Shown in pieces: positions 33,600 through 45,644 of a stretch of DNA of 64,000 nt. The notes under the pieces were generated by a model. The model was not told the origin of the DNA, made no database searches, and saw only the letters and a program-made list of their open reading frames with translations. Every line of letters starts with the position of its first letter. Within the stretch, counting starts at the first letter, position 1. The translations under genes were made by a program, and so were the position numbers. The stretch comes from Actinomucor elegans (taxonomy: Eukaryota; Mucoromycota; Mucoromycetes; Mucorales; Mucoraceae). The stretch is taken from contig JAMSLZ010000014.1 in the NCBI GenBank assembly GCA_026027325.1, positions 1 through 64,000 of the forward strand, given 5' to 3'.

Positions 33600-35795
33600 C
33601 CTAAGCTATATATACAATCTGTTTCAAGAATGCATATAAATTCAAACAAAATACTAAATTTTTCTCGACATTTAAAAGTGGACATCCAAAATATCAACTC
33701 TACCTCTGAAGAAACTTCGAGATATCTGTCGATCTATCAAACAAGTGTTAGACCATCCCAATCGTCAATAACCCAGGATTATCCACAGTTTGACCATGCG
33801 AATCCAGGCAGCAACCTTCGCAATCTTCCCGGCATGTCTCTACACTCGTCATCTTTTATACTACAGGAACCAAATGGTGAAAACAGAGGCCGACTGGGAT
33901 CTCCCTCGTCCTTTAGACCAAGCCAGCAAGGAAGAGCTCAACTGGTGGTACTCCAACCTGCAGAAATGGAACGGTCGGTCCCTTCTAATAGCTACACCCG
34001 CATAGACTATCTTTGTAGATGCCAGCGACACGGGCTGGGGTTGCAGTTGGGACAAGCAACGAGCACATGGTTATTGGACCCCTCTAGAAGCAGCAGAGTC
34101 GATCAATTAGCGAGAACTCAAGGCAGCCCATTTGACTCTCAAGACTTTCCCGATACCGGCGAATTCGACTATTCTGATCAGGACAGACAACACAACCAGT
34201 CTATCATATATTAACAAACAAGGCAGTATCCGGTCACTCTCTCTCCTAAATCTAGCAACGGAGGTCTGGAACTGGTGCCTCACCAAAGATATAACCATAC
34301 AAGCCCGACATATCAGCGGCATACACAATGTAACAGCCGGCATGGAATCTCGCAGAACTTATTTCAAGAACCAATGGCAAATCAAACCGGAAATATTTCA
34401 GGAAATCAATCAACATTGGGGCCCTCACTCGGTGGATCTATTCGCAGACAGGACAACCAGGTTATTACCAAAATATGTGTCTTGGTTCCCAGACCCGGAT
34501 GCTATTCACACGGATGCGTTTTCGATATAATGGAAGAATTGGACGATACCCTTCGCAAATCCTCCCTGGAATCTCATCTCACGAATATTACGGAATATAA
34601 TTCAGGAACGGGTTCCTCGAATAACTGTAGTGGTTCCATACTGGCCCAGTGCGATTTGGTTCCCAATCTTACAACAGCTATCATTAGGGAAACCGTGGAT
34701 TTTTCCTCCGCAAGCGGTACAAATAACTTCGCCAAAGACAGTACATCCACTAATACCACAAAACTGGATGCTATCCGTGTGGCAATTATCAGGTCAAAAC
34801 TGGCAGCAGCAAGCCTTAGTGATCAAGCAATCCAAGATATGCTACATCAACAGCTAGCTCCTACTCCTACCAATCAAGGGTATCGAAAGAGTCAATTACG
34901 CTTCTTAGCTTGGGCACAAAAGAATAATGTCTCGTTTACAACATTTACTGGAGCAGATCTCGTTAATTTCATGGCCGATATCCGAAATACTCATTATTTA
35001 CAGGTGACTACTCTCAAAACGATTCGCACTGCGGTGGTTCATCTCCATGATAACACAGCAAGTATTCGCAGTGATCCCTTGGTGAACTCATACCTAGACA
35101 CTCTATACAAACAGGCTCCGCCTATAAGTATTCATCGTCTAACTCCTTTCCTGGTACGTGCTCGCTCTATCCCTTCTCGTCCTAGTGTCTCGCTCAAACT
35201 GTTACAGCAAAAATTGGCTTCCCTCCTAGCTATGACTTCTTTCCTTCGCCCTTTTGACTTGGCTCGTATTCCGTACTCTACCGTTCGACCGTCTGATGGC
35301 TGCTTAGCTTTTACGGTCGTATCTCCAAAGGAAACTCGTAGAAAATGACGCATAATAAAACCTTTTACTATACATCCACACAGTACGGATATTGAATTAT
35401 GTCCAGTAGAATGCTTTAAGGCGCTTCAAGATCATCCTGAACTTCGTTCTCGGCCCCAGGATTCCCAGCTGTTCATCAAGTCAAATAATATCAGTCAGCC
35501 GTTATCGTCTCATACTTTGTCATCTTGGTTCCATCGTGAATTTATTTCCTTATGTACAAACGAACTTGGTGTGTCTATTCGCTCTCTAGCTTCTTTTCGA
35601 GCCTTGGATTAAGGCGTCTCCATAGATAACATTGTGGCTCTTGGTAACTGGGCATCTTCAAGTACTTTTCAAAACCATTATCAACGAAATCAAATGACTA
35701 TGGTTGACTTCACTTCTACGGTTCTTTCGGGTGATGTTGAAGAATTTTATGATGCTTTTGATTTTTTTTTCCCTTTCTTCCCTATCTAGCTAAAC
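33600..35795 (+). mobile_element. 5'-truncated, degenerate DIRS-type retroelement (RT end, RNase H, tyrosine recombinase)
   Basis: DIRS elements copy through RNA and integrate with a tyrosine recombinase instead of an integrase. Read across shifting frames, the order is the RT tail (FAIFPACLYTRHLLYYRNQM), RNase H (FVDASDTGWGCSWD near 34010, IRTDNTTSLSYINKQGS, QARHISGIHNVTA), a DLFADRT-KYVSWFPDPDA linker typical of the group, and then the recombinase. The recombinase runs from about 34760 (GYRKSQLRFLAWAQ) to SLASFRALD, a stop, and GVSIDNIVALGNWASSSTFQ-NHY at about 35690. In-frame stops (near 35346 and 35610) and frame changes show that it is inactive. The N-terminal Gag/RT part is missing, and the truncation point coincides with the outer end of the inverted repeat. 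Confidence 0.85.
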
Positions 35796-36545
35796 ATATA
35801 CACCTTTTCTCAAAACCTTATCGCACTTTTAGAAAAAAGTATATTGTATTTTTGGAAAAGATTATGTCGAATAAAAGAAGGGATTTTAGCTTATTATGGA
35901 TAATGTACCTGAGTGAACTACTGGTGATTTTGCGCGTTATTCAGTAAAGCTGTTTGATGATTGTTTAAACCTACAACTCATTTAAAATAAAATCTTTATG
36001 CGGTATAATTTTTTCTAAAAGTGCGACAAGGTTTTCCCAAAAGATATGACATATTAAAATTTCAAAGTACGACAAAGTTTTGAGAAAAGGTGTGGTGTAT
36101 ATTAATTGGTTTCTAAATATATTAACAATGATCAAAGTATTATTAGACGCTATTAGAAACTTCCAAAAATGTTTAAACAAAAGATAATTTTTAATAGATT
36201 AATAAGAATTTTATTATAAAAAAAGGTCTTGGTGAGCGCGTGCGTATTAATTAGACACACCTATACGGCCCAGGCTAGATCAAAAGGAAAATAGAGTCTA
36301 AAAATCTCTGAAGTCAAGGGCAAAAAGGCAGAGGAGGGAAGGAATGGAATAATCAGAGCACTAGCAGTTTAGCTATATGGACTTTGGGAAACCAATCTAA
36401 GAGGCGTGAACCTAAAGAAAATGAGGTAGAAGGAGGGAAGTCATTGTGGAAAAGGTGATCAAGTTCATAGAAAATAGCGCATATGGTGGGCCAGCGAAGA
36501 AACTAAAGAGAGATGATCTTTAATAAATCGAAACTTGAGTATTTA
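35796..36545. other. Gene-free stretch after the DIRS element
   Basis: A minus-strand ORF (35971-36180) looks random. Pieces reading AAAAGTGCGAC-AAGGTTTT occur at about 35820 (inverted) and at 36016 and 36066, so a small repeat derived from the element end may be present. No terminal repeat was established. Confidence 0.35.
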
Positions 36546-36700
36546 CAGAACCGCCGCTTGGGCGCTGAAAAGCGGTTGATTGGGTACAGCGGAGCCGCTA
36601 GTTGGATGTAGTGAAGCCGCAAATTGGACTGTTACAAAACCGTCGAGGTTTTTATAGTACCGCCATTTGGTACTGGCGACACTATCATTGTAAACTATTG
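36546..36700 (+). repeat. Degenerate minisatellite, about 22-bp units
   Basis: A run of imperfect units centred on (A/G)CCGC-N(3)-TTGG. Successive copies read ACCGCCGCTTGGG, AGCCGCTAGTTGG, AGCCGCAAATTGG, ACCGTCGAGGTTT and ACCGCCATTTGGT, each preceded by a TACAG/TGTAG-type spacer. It is clearly GC-richer than its surroundings. Confidence 0.55.
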
Positions 36701-36759
36701 GATATAGTAAACCTATATCTGTCCTCCAAAAAATAAGCGATTTTTGAGCATTTTGGCTG

Positions 36760-37220
36760 AAGGATAACTTTCTTGAAATTTCTCAATCTGATTTCCAACA
36801 TCTCTACAATTCTTCATCGATCTCGGTTTAATGTCGCGCTTGATCATCAATACCTACTTAAAATAAGTCAATATATCTACTGCAATAACTATTTAAGTAA
36901 AATTCAATGAATGCCTCCATCTAAGGATACAAAGTGATTTCCATTCATTGCAAAAAAATTATGTAGATTGATTTATACATAACTTAACCAATCATGATTA
37001 AATGTCGCATTTACTACTTAATTAAAGCTTCTTCAGAATAACTAATCCTCTACTATAACCTTAATTTTTATTTGATTATAAAGACTATTAATTATTAGCA
37101 GTAGATTACATGTATTTTAAGAATTAGATCTGTAGATCTACAAATCCTTCTATTGATTTTCGTTAAAGGCCGCATCTATTAAGTACTTCGTACTCAAAAG
37201 GAAACATTGGGTTCACTAGG
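36760..37220 (+). repeat. Degenerate ~170-bp tandem repeat, three units (family A)
   Basis: Forward units are anchored at about 36834 (CATCGATCTCGGTTTAATGTCGC), 37010 (AACCAATCATGATTAAATGTCGC) and 37165 (TATTGATTTTCGTTAAAGGCCGCATC), with spacings of about 176 and 155 bp. GATCTGTAGATCTAC before the third and GGGTTCACTAGGACCTA after it match the flanking motifs of other loci. Confidence 0.65.
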
Positions 37221-37561
37221 ACCTATATTAAAGAATAAATTTTGCTGAAGATGCCTACCTCGGCTTTCAGCTGATCGTTCGAATAAGCTATGTTTTTCGT
37301 ATCTGTATTAAAACCGAACATTGTATTATATGATATACCGAGAGATTGTTAATATTAATGCATAATATCTACTGTTAACCTTTTTTTTCAAACGCCCTTG
37401 TTAATATATTAATAGTTAATGCCTTAACCGTACCTAATTGAGCAATATGGCATACTCGTAAACGTTCGCTAGATCGAAAAAAAGCTTGCAAGCCCTTTTT
37501 TCAAATCTCTCAAGTATTTTTATATAATGAAAATGCATTGATTTGCTGATATAAAGTGGAT

Positions 37562-38403
37562 TTGATTAGATCTTTATACCAGGAATGAATATCATGACAC
37601 GCTTTGGTTGATACGCTTCGAATACATTGAATGGAACTGGTATTAAAGACAAAAACTTGGAGCTAAATTGACCAAAAAGATAATTGGTGAGAGCTTGAGT
37701 ACCCAGCCGGAGTCTATTTCTGTCACTGCAATTTAAACAATGAATAGCCTCAGTGCCCAAAAAATCAATAGTTACATTTGGTAAAAATCAGATATCGAAC
37801 AAAGATCAGGAATCTCCAATCAAGCATGAAGCTCTTATCTAAATCTAAGCCCCTCCTATATTTACAAGACATTGATGTTAATTGAGTGGATTGTGTAAGG
37901 GAAGACTATCTTACAGTATCTTGTTCCGCAAACTTGAGTAACCATTCTGCTAATCAGTTGACAAAAGAAAAACTGATGGTGTATATCTTCCTGAGATTAG
38001 CTTGTTACCAAGACAATCAATGAACTTGAAAGGACTTCAAGTCTTTAGGTTAGGTAAGATTCACTGAGGTAAAGGAACACGAGTAAGGAAAATAGATATT
38101 CTATTATCCTTTACAGAACAAGTCAATCTGCTTAGATTCTTTACATTTACATGGAAAGCTTAGCAAGTCTATATCAAGTATTGTGTTTTGATATACAAAG
38201 AATGCTTGTACATGAAGATTCTCCAGCAAATTTCGTTCGAGATATTGAAAGAAAAGATGACCAATTGATTCAAGTAAGCAATTATTCTCTTTGATCTCAT
38301 TGAATAATAGTTTGTACATATCTATAGGAGAAACAGTATAGTAATAGGAGCCCATCTCAAATATGGAAAAGGAACTCTCATCCGTCGGTAACTTAAAGAG
38401 CAA
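37562..38403 (-). pseudogene. Possible hypothetical gene or remnant, unidentified
   Basis: Two ORFs follow each other on the minus strand. One is 99 codons from 38403 (MLFKLPTDESSFSIFEMGSY), polar-hydrophobic and rich in Leu and Asn. The other is 64 codons from 37760, ending VMIFIPGIKI. The sequence between them has stops in all frames and no convincing donor-acceptor pair. No domain is recognised. It may be a decayed or spliced lineage-specific gene; confidence is low. Confidence 0.25.
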
Positions 38404-38477
38404 TTAAGAGATATTTCTTCTCAGCGAAACCTTGCAGATGGTTTTTTCACTTTTTAATCTCGTTTCCCATTAAAAAA

Positions 38478-38848
38478 ATGTCTTATACACCTCAACCACA
38501 AAACCAACAATACTACGCTAGTCCTCCTCCACAACAAGGCTACTATCCTCCTCCCCAACAACAACAAGGTTATTATCCTCCTCCTCAACAACAAGGTGGA
38601 TACTACCAACCTCAGTAAAGTATATCATTTTGAATATCGATAATTTTGCAACTAATCACTTTGCCATAGACCTCCCCCACAAACTATCATTGTTCAGCAG
38701 CAACCTCAAAAGAAAGATGATAGCGACTGCTGTACTGCCTGGTAAATGAAATAAATAACATATCTCTAGATCAATTTCTAATATGCTTTTTCTTTTATAC
38801 AGTATGGCAGGTATGCTCTGTTGTTGTTTATTAGATATGTGCACATAA
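38478..38848 (+). CDS. CYSTM-type small protein with PPPQQ-rich N-terminus, 84 aa, three exons
   Basis: Exons 38478-38614, 38670-38741 and 38803-38848 join to 255 nt in frame. The N-terminus is repeats of the type QGYYPPPQQQ; after PPPQTIIVQQQP comes an acidic KKDDSDCC and the cysteine module TACMAGMLCCCLLDMCT at the very C-terminus. This is the classical CYSTM layout: a Pro/Gln/Tyr-rich cytosolic part and a terminal Cys-rich membrane-associated helix. Such proteins are small membrane-linked stress proteins in eukaryotes (known of the family). The gene is invisible to simple ORF scanning because every exon is short. Compare 15477-15833. Confidence 0.85.
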
Positions 38849-39489
38849 AAGCAAGAAGATGCTTTCAATATAGACAATACATTAGTAATAATAATAATCA
38901 ATAGTAATTACCACATCCTAATAATAACTCGTTTCAAAAGTGCACCTTTCTCTTTACTGATATAAACTATCACGACTTACACATGTGTATGCTCTACTAC
39001 CTTTATATATTTTGTACTACTTGTAACGTTTTAGTTTTATTGCTTCTTGGTCTTGCATAGAACCAACATAGGAGTACCATAGTATAGGAGTATACCCTTT
39101 GGCTTACTATAGATGCAAATATTCATCATTAACCAAGCTCACTTGTTTATTTCCATGATTCAACAAAGCGGGCACTTATTGAGTTTGAGTATTATTGTGA
39201 TACGAAACATAAAAAATAAGCCTCATCAGCCAAACTTGTTTTTGCCGAATATCCTTGCCCTTGAAATTTCAGGCACAGAAAACGGTGACGGTTGATTTGT
39301 TTTTGCGGTAAAAATAAAAGATATGGGTCCAGTTACTATGCGATATAATGAGTTTTATTTAAAAGAATGATATGAGGGTATATTATGAAGAGAAAGGATG
39401 CATGGTACACAGGCGCTTTGTAATAATTATGACACACGGAAAAAGTGCGTACGCGACAATGTATCATGTATAAAGAACGCGAAGAGCTA
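38849..39489. other. Gene-free 3' intergenic region
   Basis: Lies between convergent genes; AT-rich with no supportable ORF or repeat. Confidence 0.4.
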
Positions 39490-40149
39490 CTAAGAACTAG
39501 TTGCAAACCACTCGTCCAAGCTATGATATCGAGACTGACATCGTTTCAAAAGCTGCTTCTTGGGTTGCACTTGAGTTTGTTGATTATTATTCTGTAACAT
39601 TTGCGTTAATAGTGATATGGGTTGTTTATTTGTTGTTGTGGTAGTGGTGGTGGTGGCTGCCGCTGCTGTAAAATATAAATGATTATCATGATCTCTCTTC
39701 TTTTCAAACACAAGGTTGTCCTCCGTCTTTTGTTGAGAATACCATTCATCTTCCGAGCAAGAAGATGCAGATGAAGAGGTAGAATAACAGTCATCATCAG
39801 TCTCTTCTTCCTCATCCATAGTCATAAAGAATTTATTAGGCGCTGTTTGTGTAGTATCTTTTGATGAATGGTAAGCAATCTTCTTTTGCTGATGACGATG
39901 CCATAATCTCCAGCTTAAATTCTTTAACCTGAATTCATCCTGTACATGTCTTGTCGGAAAAATGGCATGGTTGGCAGGCGTATTTGATACTAGACAAGAA
40001 CATAGTGCAAATATGAATAGACTGCCAAACACTCTTTTTATAGTTCAATAGTTACGTTTCCATAGTGCCCAGAGCTGTTCGATATTGATCCAGTGTAAAC
40101 ACGGCATACGTAAAAGTAAAAGCTGAATATCAGTGATTGACTTGGTCAT
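39490..40149 (-). CDS. DUF1752-containing protein (AreA/GATA-regulator N-terminal domain type), 197 aa, two exons
   Basis: Exon 1 (40056-40149) gives MTKSITDIQLLLLRMPCL and ends in EQLWALWK. Exon 2 (39490-39989) continues LSNTPANHAIF and then FRLKNLSWRLWHRHQQKK. The L-W-x-x-W/F then R-L-x-N-L-S-W-R-L-W pattern is the DUF1752 signature found at the N-terminus of AreA-type nitrogen regulators and some other fungal regulators. The rest is low complexity: an acidic-Ser block (DEEEETDDDCYSTSSSASS), poly-Ala/poly-Thr and Gln-rich segments. No GATA zinc finger is present, so it is a stand-alone domain protein. A regulatory role is inference. The phase-1 intron of 66 nt restores the signature across the junction. 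Confidence 0.75.
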
Positions 40150-41839
40150 GATGCAGGGAAAGAAAGAGATAGAGAACTGATAAAGGACAAAAGCAGCGCC
40201 TTTTATATCAATCCAGATGATTCCCCCACTCCCTTTTATTATAGTTTAGTGAAACCTTTCACTAGTTCTGATGTTCAATTACGCATTTTGGGGTCAGAGT
40301 AATACATTAAGCACTATAAAACGTCCAGGCCGTATCTATAGCATTACAGAGCAAAGAAGCTGGTATTCATCTGAAAGGTGATTACCTTGACTTATTTTGA
40401 TATCAACGTTTCTCTGTACTCAAAGCACGCAAATTGGGCTTCGTATTTGCCTTACACTATCTCCCAATTCAATAGCCAAACTTACAGATTTTCGTGGTAG
40501 GTTGCACCAGACTCAAACAATTATTAAGATAATATCCACAAGGCATATGCTATTCTCAAATAAAAATTATTGAAATGAGGAGATGTTCTTACAAAGAATG
40601 AATATGCTTGTTAATAATGTAAATTTCAAGAAGGGCAAATCTAACCTTATCGAAAATGATCTAGAACGTTGCTAAGAACAGAGAGAGATGGCGTCAAGGT
40701 GTCTGTATTTGTTTTTAGTGTATCGACACTCTTGTGACCTTGCCAAGTAGGTGTCTTATCTTGAAGGATCGCGTTTTACCCCAGCTTATTTACCTAATCA
40801 GCAGTAGTTTTAGCATCCCGATCGATAGAACGACCCTTGACAATCATTATACAAGCTCGTAATAGGATGAAGACAGGTTTTATCTGTCTTAGTCTTTTAT
40901 TCTCGGGGCATTTTGGGATGTATAATTGTACAAGTGAACACATCAGAATAATAGTGTTCTCGATTGGAATCTTAGTGTCACTGTCATCTTATTGTGCTTA
41001 TCTTAGGGTCAATGCACGACATCCGAAACTATAGATTGGATACTAAATCTAGTGTCTATCTTTACATGAAACCTGTAACCCTTCTTTTTGCGCGTGTATA
41101 TCCATATGAGCAACGTGAGACTCCATACCGCAATGGTGCTTTAAGTTACTATGTAAGTAATGATTATTATTATCTCAATACATAGAATAGCAAAGCTCCG
41201 AAAAGTCTATATTTGTATATATCTGCAGTCTAGAGCTGGTGTCTCAGAAAAAGATAGGATCCGTGAGATATTTTACAGAAAAACAACAAACGTTTACCTT
41301 ATCAAGCGATATGGGCTTGGGCAGCTCAATCCTATCGTCCAATCGAATCAAGTTCCGCCCGCCCATCAACCCAACGATATGTATGTTATCTTCTATCTAC
41401 CAATAATTTGCCTTAAAAGAGTTATAATCGCAAGAAAAATATCCACGCATGCACCTGCATAGATATGTCTAACCTTGTGCAGTATCAGAAGTGCAGTTTT
41501 TTGATAAGTCATCTTCCAGGATTACGGGAGCGACATTAGTTTAATATATATTTAATAATGGCTAAGATAACAAAATGTTTCCACTATATATCATTAAAAA
41601 AAAGAGTTGCTTATGAAGACCATACATTAACAAATGACAGAGAAACATTCATTAAATCAGCGTTTAGTTGATATTTTTACAAGAAATAGAAGTAAATCAT
41701 TCCGAACATAAACTACATATTTGTTAGGTCATTAGATTAAGACTGATAGAGAAATTTAGAAATAAGTAGACATAATGAAAGATAGATAAACTTTACTACT
41801 AGTCACGAAAGTTTAATTGTATTGTAAATGCGTACATAA
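40150..41839. other. Gene-free or unresolved stretch
   Basis: Overlapping plus-strand ORFs (40837-41034, 40994-41185, 41160-41462) have hydrophobic or mixed composition. A few splice-like signals exist, but no exon chain or domain could be defended. The first few hundred bases upstream of 40149 contain a likely promoter (TATATCAATCC region near 40200) for the DUF1752 gene. Confidence 0.35.
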
Positions 41840-42100
41840 AGACTGTCGCTAAATATTGCAGTATATTATGGGCATAAATTGCTTATTAGATACATCATTG
41901 AATAGGAATCGGTCAAGAAATTGATAGATTTATATCTTATTTTCATAGAGATGTATACAATTTATTGCCAATCACTAAACTATAACGCACTCATTGCAAT
42001 CTTATTAAATAAAAGTCCTAGTTGATTCAATAGCTCACTCTAAGTATGGAACATTAATCAGATGCAACATTAAATCGAAGTCTGCCGTGAGATCAAGAGA
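41840..42100 (-). repeat. Degenerate ~170-bp tandem repeat, two units (family A)
   Basis: Reverse units are anchored near 41915 (ATTATGGGCATAAATTGC, then CATTGAATAGGAATCGGTCAAG) and 42080 (AGCTCACTCTAAGTATGG, then GATGCAACATTAAATCGAAG), about 165-175 bp apart. GCCAATCACTAAACTATAACG between them is the shared linker. Confidence 0.6.
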
Positions 42101-43453
42101 AAGGAAAATGAGCCTACTCTAGGAGGAACATGCTAAGGTTACTTGTTTAAACTCAGCATCAGTTTATCGTGAGTGTTAGTGATACTTTCGAAGCATGGCT
42201 ATTGAATGTCAGAAATATATCTCATTATGGGAACATAGATATGTATCTGTACAAATATTTTTTATATCTTAATAAATATATGCTATGATCGGCAAAAATC
42301 CAACGGATTTATAGAAATGCTGGATGCTCTATATATCTTCAAATGGCACTAAAATTATGTGTAACTTTTGTTAATAGTAGATTATTTATTGCGTATATGA
42401 AGCTTCTATTAGTCGAAGACAAGTTTAAAGAAAGTCCAGAGAAAACTTTTGAATAAAAAAAAAGCAACTCTCAGCCAGCCAAGCACGATCCGAAAGAATA
42501 TTTATGGCTAGTAAATGGAGTGAATAGTGTCCTCATACCACCATAAATAAAAATTTCAAGGTTAATCAACCCAATCTAGTTCATGAATAATACAAGATAC
42601 AATCTTGCAACTTGGCTGATATATTCAAGTGCTATACTGTATTTTTAATTTAATTTGTTTTATATTTGGAAGAACTTTTCAAGAATGGGCACTAAAAAGC
42701 TCCTCCAAAATATGTGGTTTTATTTTAGAACAGGATGATTTTTTACAGCCTTCTAAAACTTTTATCACCAGATAAGGAATCCAATTCTATATAAAATGTA
42801 TTAATAAACCAAGCTTCTAATGCATACTGGTTGCCTTCTAAATCATGATTTTCATTTTTTTTTAAAAAAAAAATATCACAGTTTAAAACATTCGGTATTA
42901 TATCGACTAGAAAACTAACCCAACTTAAGATATCTCAGTCGAACCCGGCTAAATACCATGCCTAATTAGTTGTTGTTTAGAATAAATTGCCGTATTTGTT
43001 GAAACTTTATCTAATTAGAATACAACGGCTATAGTATATTCTAGTGGTTAGCGAAGATTACATATATTTCATATTAAGTAAGATCTATAGATGTGTCCAT
43101 CTCTCGATCAATCTCAGTTTAATGTTCTATTTTACCTGTTATCCATGCTCAAAATTAATTGTTTTATCTTTCTAAACCTCAATTAGCTCAAACAGGTTCA
43201 ACATTTTGTCGATAACTTTTGGGTTATAGCTTTTCTAGGTCCAATAGCTGCACTCGCACTATGGATCGAGAACTGAATTATTATAGATCATTCATCAGAA
43301 ACAAAGTCGGACTATACCTTTTTTCAGGCTCTTGAAAACAAGCTCCTCAATAAAAGCAATTCATTTGAAAAAGGTATTATTATTACTGCAGTCAGGGCAA
43401 CTCCTCCTCCCTGAAGGAAACAAGACCGTTCTTTATTACATATCCGAGTACAT
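42101..43453. other. Gene-free stretch with a family A unit at its right side
   Basis: No ORF supported before the permease gene's 3' end. Forward family A sequence is clear at about 43020-43210 (listed separately). Confidence 0.4.
43020..43210 (+). repeat. One well-preserved unit of the ~170-bp repeat (family A)
   Basis: In order it has CTATAGTATATTCTAGTGG, GATTACATATATTTCATATT, AGATCTATAGATGTGTCCAT, CTCTCGATCAATCTCAGTTT, AATGTTCTATTTTACC and CATGCTCAAAATTAATTG. It is one of the best single copies for building a consensus. Confidence 0.7.
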
Positions 43454-45486
43454 TTAACGTAGATAGATAAACCAAATCTCAGCAATCACCACTGCAGAAG
43501 CGCCCAATGCCAACACAGGCAAGATAACAAGATTCCATTTCAAGAATTGAAAGTACCCCAAGGTATAAATACCTTTTGTCTTGAGGATATGATCAAACCT
43601 GTTTTTTGTTTACATCAGTCAGATTTGGTAATAATAAGATAAAGAGATCAACTTTACATGATGCCTGCAAGGCTTCCAACTAGAGTTAAGCAGGCCCCTA
43701 AGTTACTGCCAACAATCAATCCTAACAAAAAACCTTGCATGGTTGCTTCTGAATCTACATGCTGCGTGAAGTTGGGATGTTGTATAATTTGTGTAAATAG
43801 AATAGTCATTGGCTATAACAGAACAAACGCTATCAGGTGACAGGATGGATGCATTCAGGCACACACTTACAAGGTTATTTAATAATTGACATGCCAATAT
43901 GGATACAAACACCATGCCCAGTACGGCTGTCACATAGTTCTTGGCAAATACTGCCATGGCAGTAGCAAAAATACCTACCCAACCTGATTCGGCCAACGCT
44001 TCAATTAAAATGAACATACCAAGACTGAATGGTAAGATGGACCAAGGCAAACGCATTGCTACAGCCTTTACGGTGTGAAAATGAGTACCGAACCAGCGCC
44101 AAGATCGATAAAACGGTTGCAAATACTTGGTTTTCGGTTCTCTGGTTGACGATTCATTGTCTTCTACCACTATCTGATCTATAGTAGTAGTAGTGGCGGT
44201 CTCCAATGGGGCCAAAGAGGATCTAAGGCGTCGATCACGTAGTAGTGTCCTATCTTCAGGTTTACTGTTGCTTTCTAAACGAACAGTCCCCAGATCAGCT
44301 TGCTCAGGCACAACATGATCGTCCAAAGGATTGATGTAGGCGCTATTGTTATGTACTTCATTTGAGGATAAAATGTCTAATTGGATATTATGATGCGTGT
44401 TGTTGCTATCTGCGCCACAAACGAGAGTATCATGGCTAACAGTATGAAGCACTGGACGAGGGTATCTACGGCGGATAGGAAGAATATGACTAAACGATAT
44501 GCCGAGATCATGATGCACATCGCGTACAAACATAACAAAAGCAAAGGGTAAAGTGACCATCCAGACCGGAATACTGGCAAAAGAGGTCCCTACTAAGGTG
44601 CCAAGACAGCAAACTAATAGAACCAAGCCAAAAATGGCGCCCTTGGGATCAATGAGGACGCTTTTAGGATCTGCATCTGGAGGCTGGATATGACGAGGTA
44701 AGTAATAATCTCCACGGAATAAGACGCGCAATACAATGTATGCTAGAAAAATACAAGCAATCGTAGGGAGTAGCATCCAAGCAGAATATGTGATAAAACT
44801 GATATTATAGGCTTCGGATACAACTACGTTGGTAGGATTACCGATGTACAAAGCCATCGACGCTAATTACCAATTCACTTAGTATGGAACGACTTTGTTT
44901 TTGTTTTGGCTTACCAATATTTGCAGTTGTAAACTCGCTCATCAGGAAAGCAGTAGGTCGAATATCAGATACCTTTGTAAAATAGGATAAGAAGACAGTG
45001 CCAGTTAAGATAACGACATCATTGCTTGTTAGCCCGCTCATGACGCTTGTCAGTATAAAGAACAGTGTGAATGCCAGCATACCCCTGTTACCAGCTTTTC
45101 GAGAAACCCAAAATGCACAGAACTGAAAGACACCTGTCATATCTAAAGAGATGCAAATGTAGGCCTATGATAAATAAAAATGAGCAGGATGAAGGATATT
45201 AGATCAATAGTCATTATACCAAAGAGTAAAACAAGATCAGGATGGCCCAGGGTTCTACGCCTAGCGTACCGAGAAATCCTTTAGCGACTGTATGAAAGGT
45301 GATTGATTGAGAAATCAACAAGATAAGGACACCTAAAGGTGGTACTGTGGATATATTCAAATATATTTTTATGTGTGGTCCTAATCGTAGCTTTACTGGT
45401 CTAATGACGAACATGATTACCAGCAAGAACACAACAATAGTGACATAGGAATGTGCCGTTAATGGTGCATTCGTTGGATCAGCCAT
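43454..45486 (-). CDS. ArsB/NhaD-superfamily (citrate-transporter-like) ion permease, 602 aa, five exons
   Basis: Exons 45220-45486, 44915-45164, 43871-44862, 43658-43812 and 43454-43598 sum to 1809 nt in phase. The protein is polytopic. It begins with hydrophobic helices (TIVVFLLVIMFVIRPVKL), has a conserved LTSNDVVILTGTVFLSY block and later LLNNLPMTILF and GSNLGACLTLVGSLAGIM. These are the paired re-entrant-loop motifs (S/N-N-D and N-N-L-P, G-x-N-x-G) of ArsB/NhaD/CitM-type transporters. A long polar cytoplasmic loop of about 150 residues splits the two halves. Family members move arsenite, sodium or organic anions; the substrate here cannot be told. The fourth exon is only correct if the later AG acceptor (43813) is used. 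It starts 158 bp from divergent GOT1. Confidence 0.85.
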
Positions 45487-45644
45487 TATTTAAAGACTCT
45501 CGGCTACTTTTTAGCAAGAAGAAGTAGGTAACATGGCACCGTATAACAAAAAGCTAACTGAGTTTAGAAAGTACCTCGGCGCTTTGCTCATACTTTCGTC
45601 AATAAGTCAGTTGAATTCTTTTCTTCTAATTTCAAAATTAAACC
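45487..45644. promoter_or_regulatory. Compact divergent promoter between the permease and GOT1
   Basis: Only 158 bp separate the two start codons. The sequence is mixed, without an obvious TATA box, and must hold both promoters and 5' leaders. Co-regulation is possible but not shown. Confidence 0.5.

Noticed and set aside
39606..39815. Antisense-frame ORF within the DUF1752 gene
   Set aside because: Low-complexity shadow of the Ser/Thr/Asp-rich region of the real frame.
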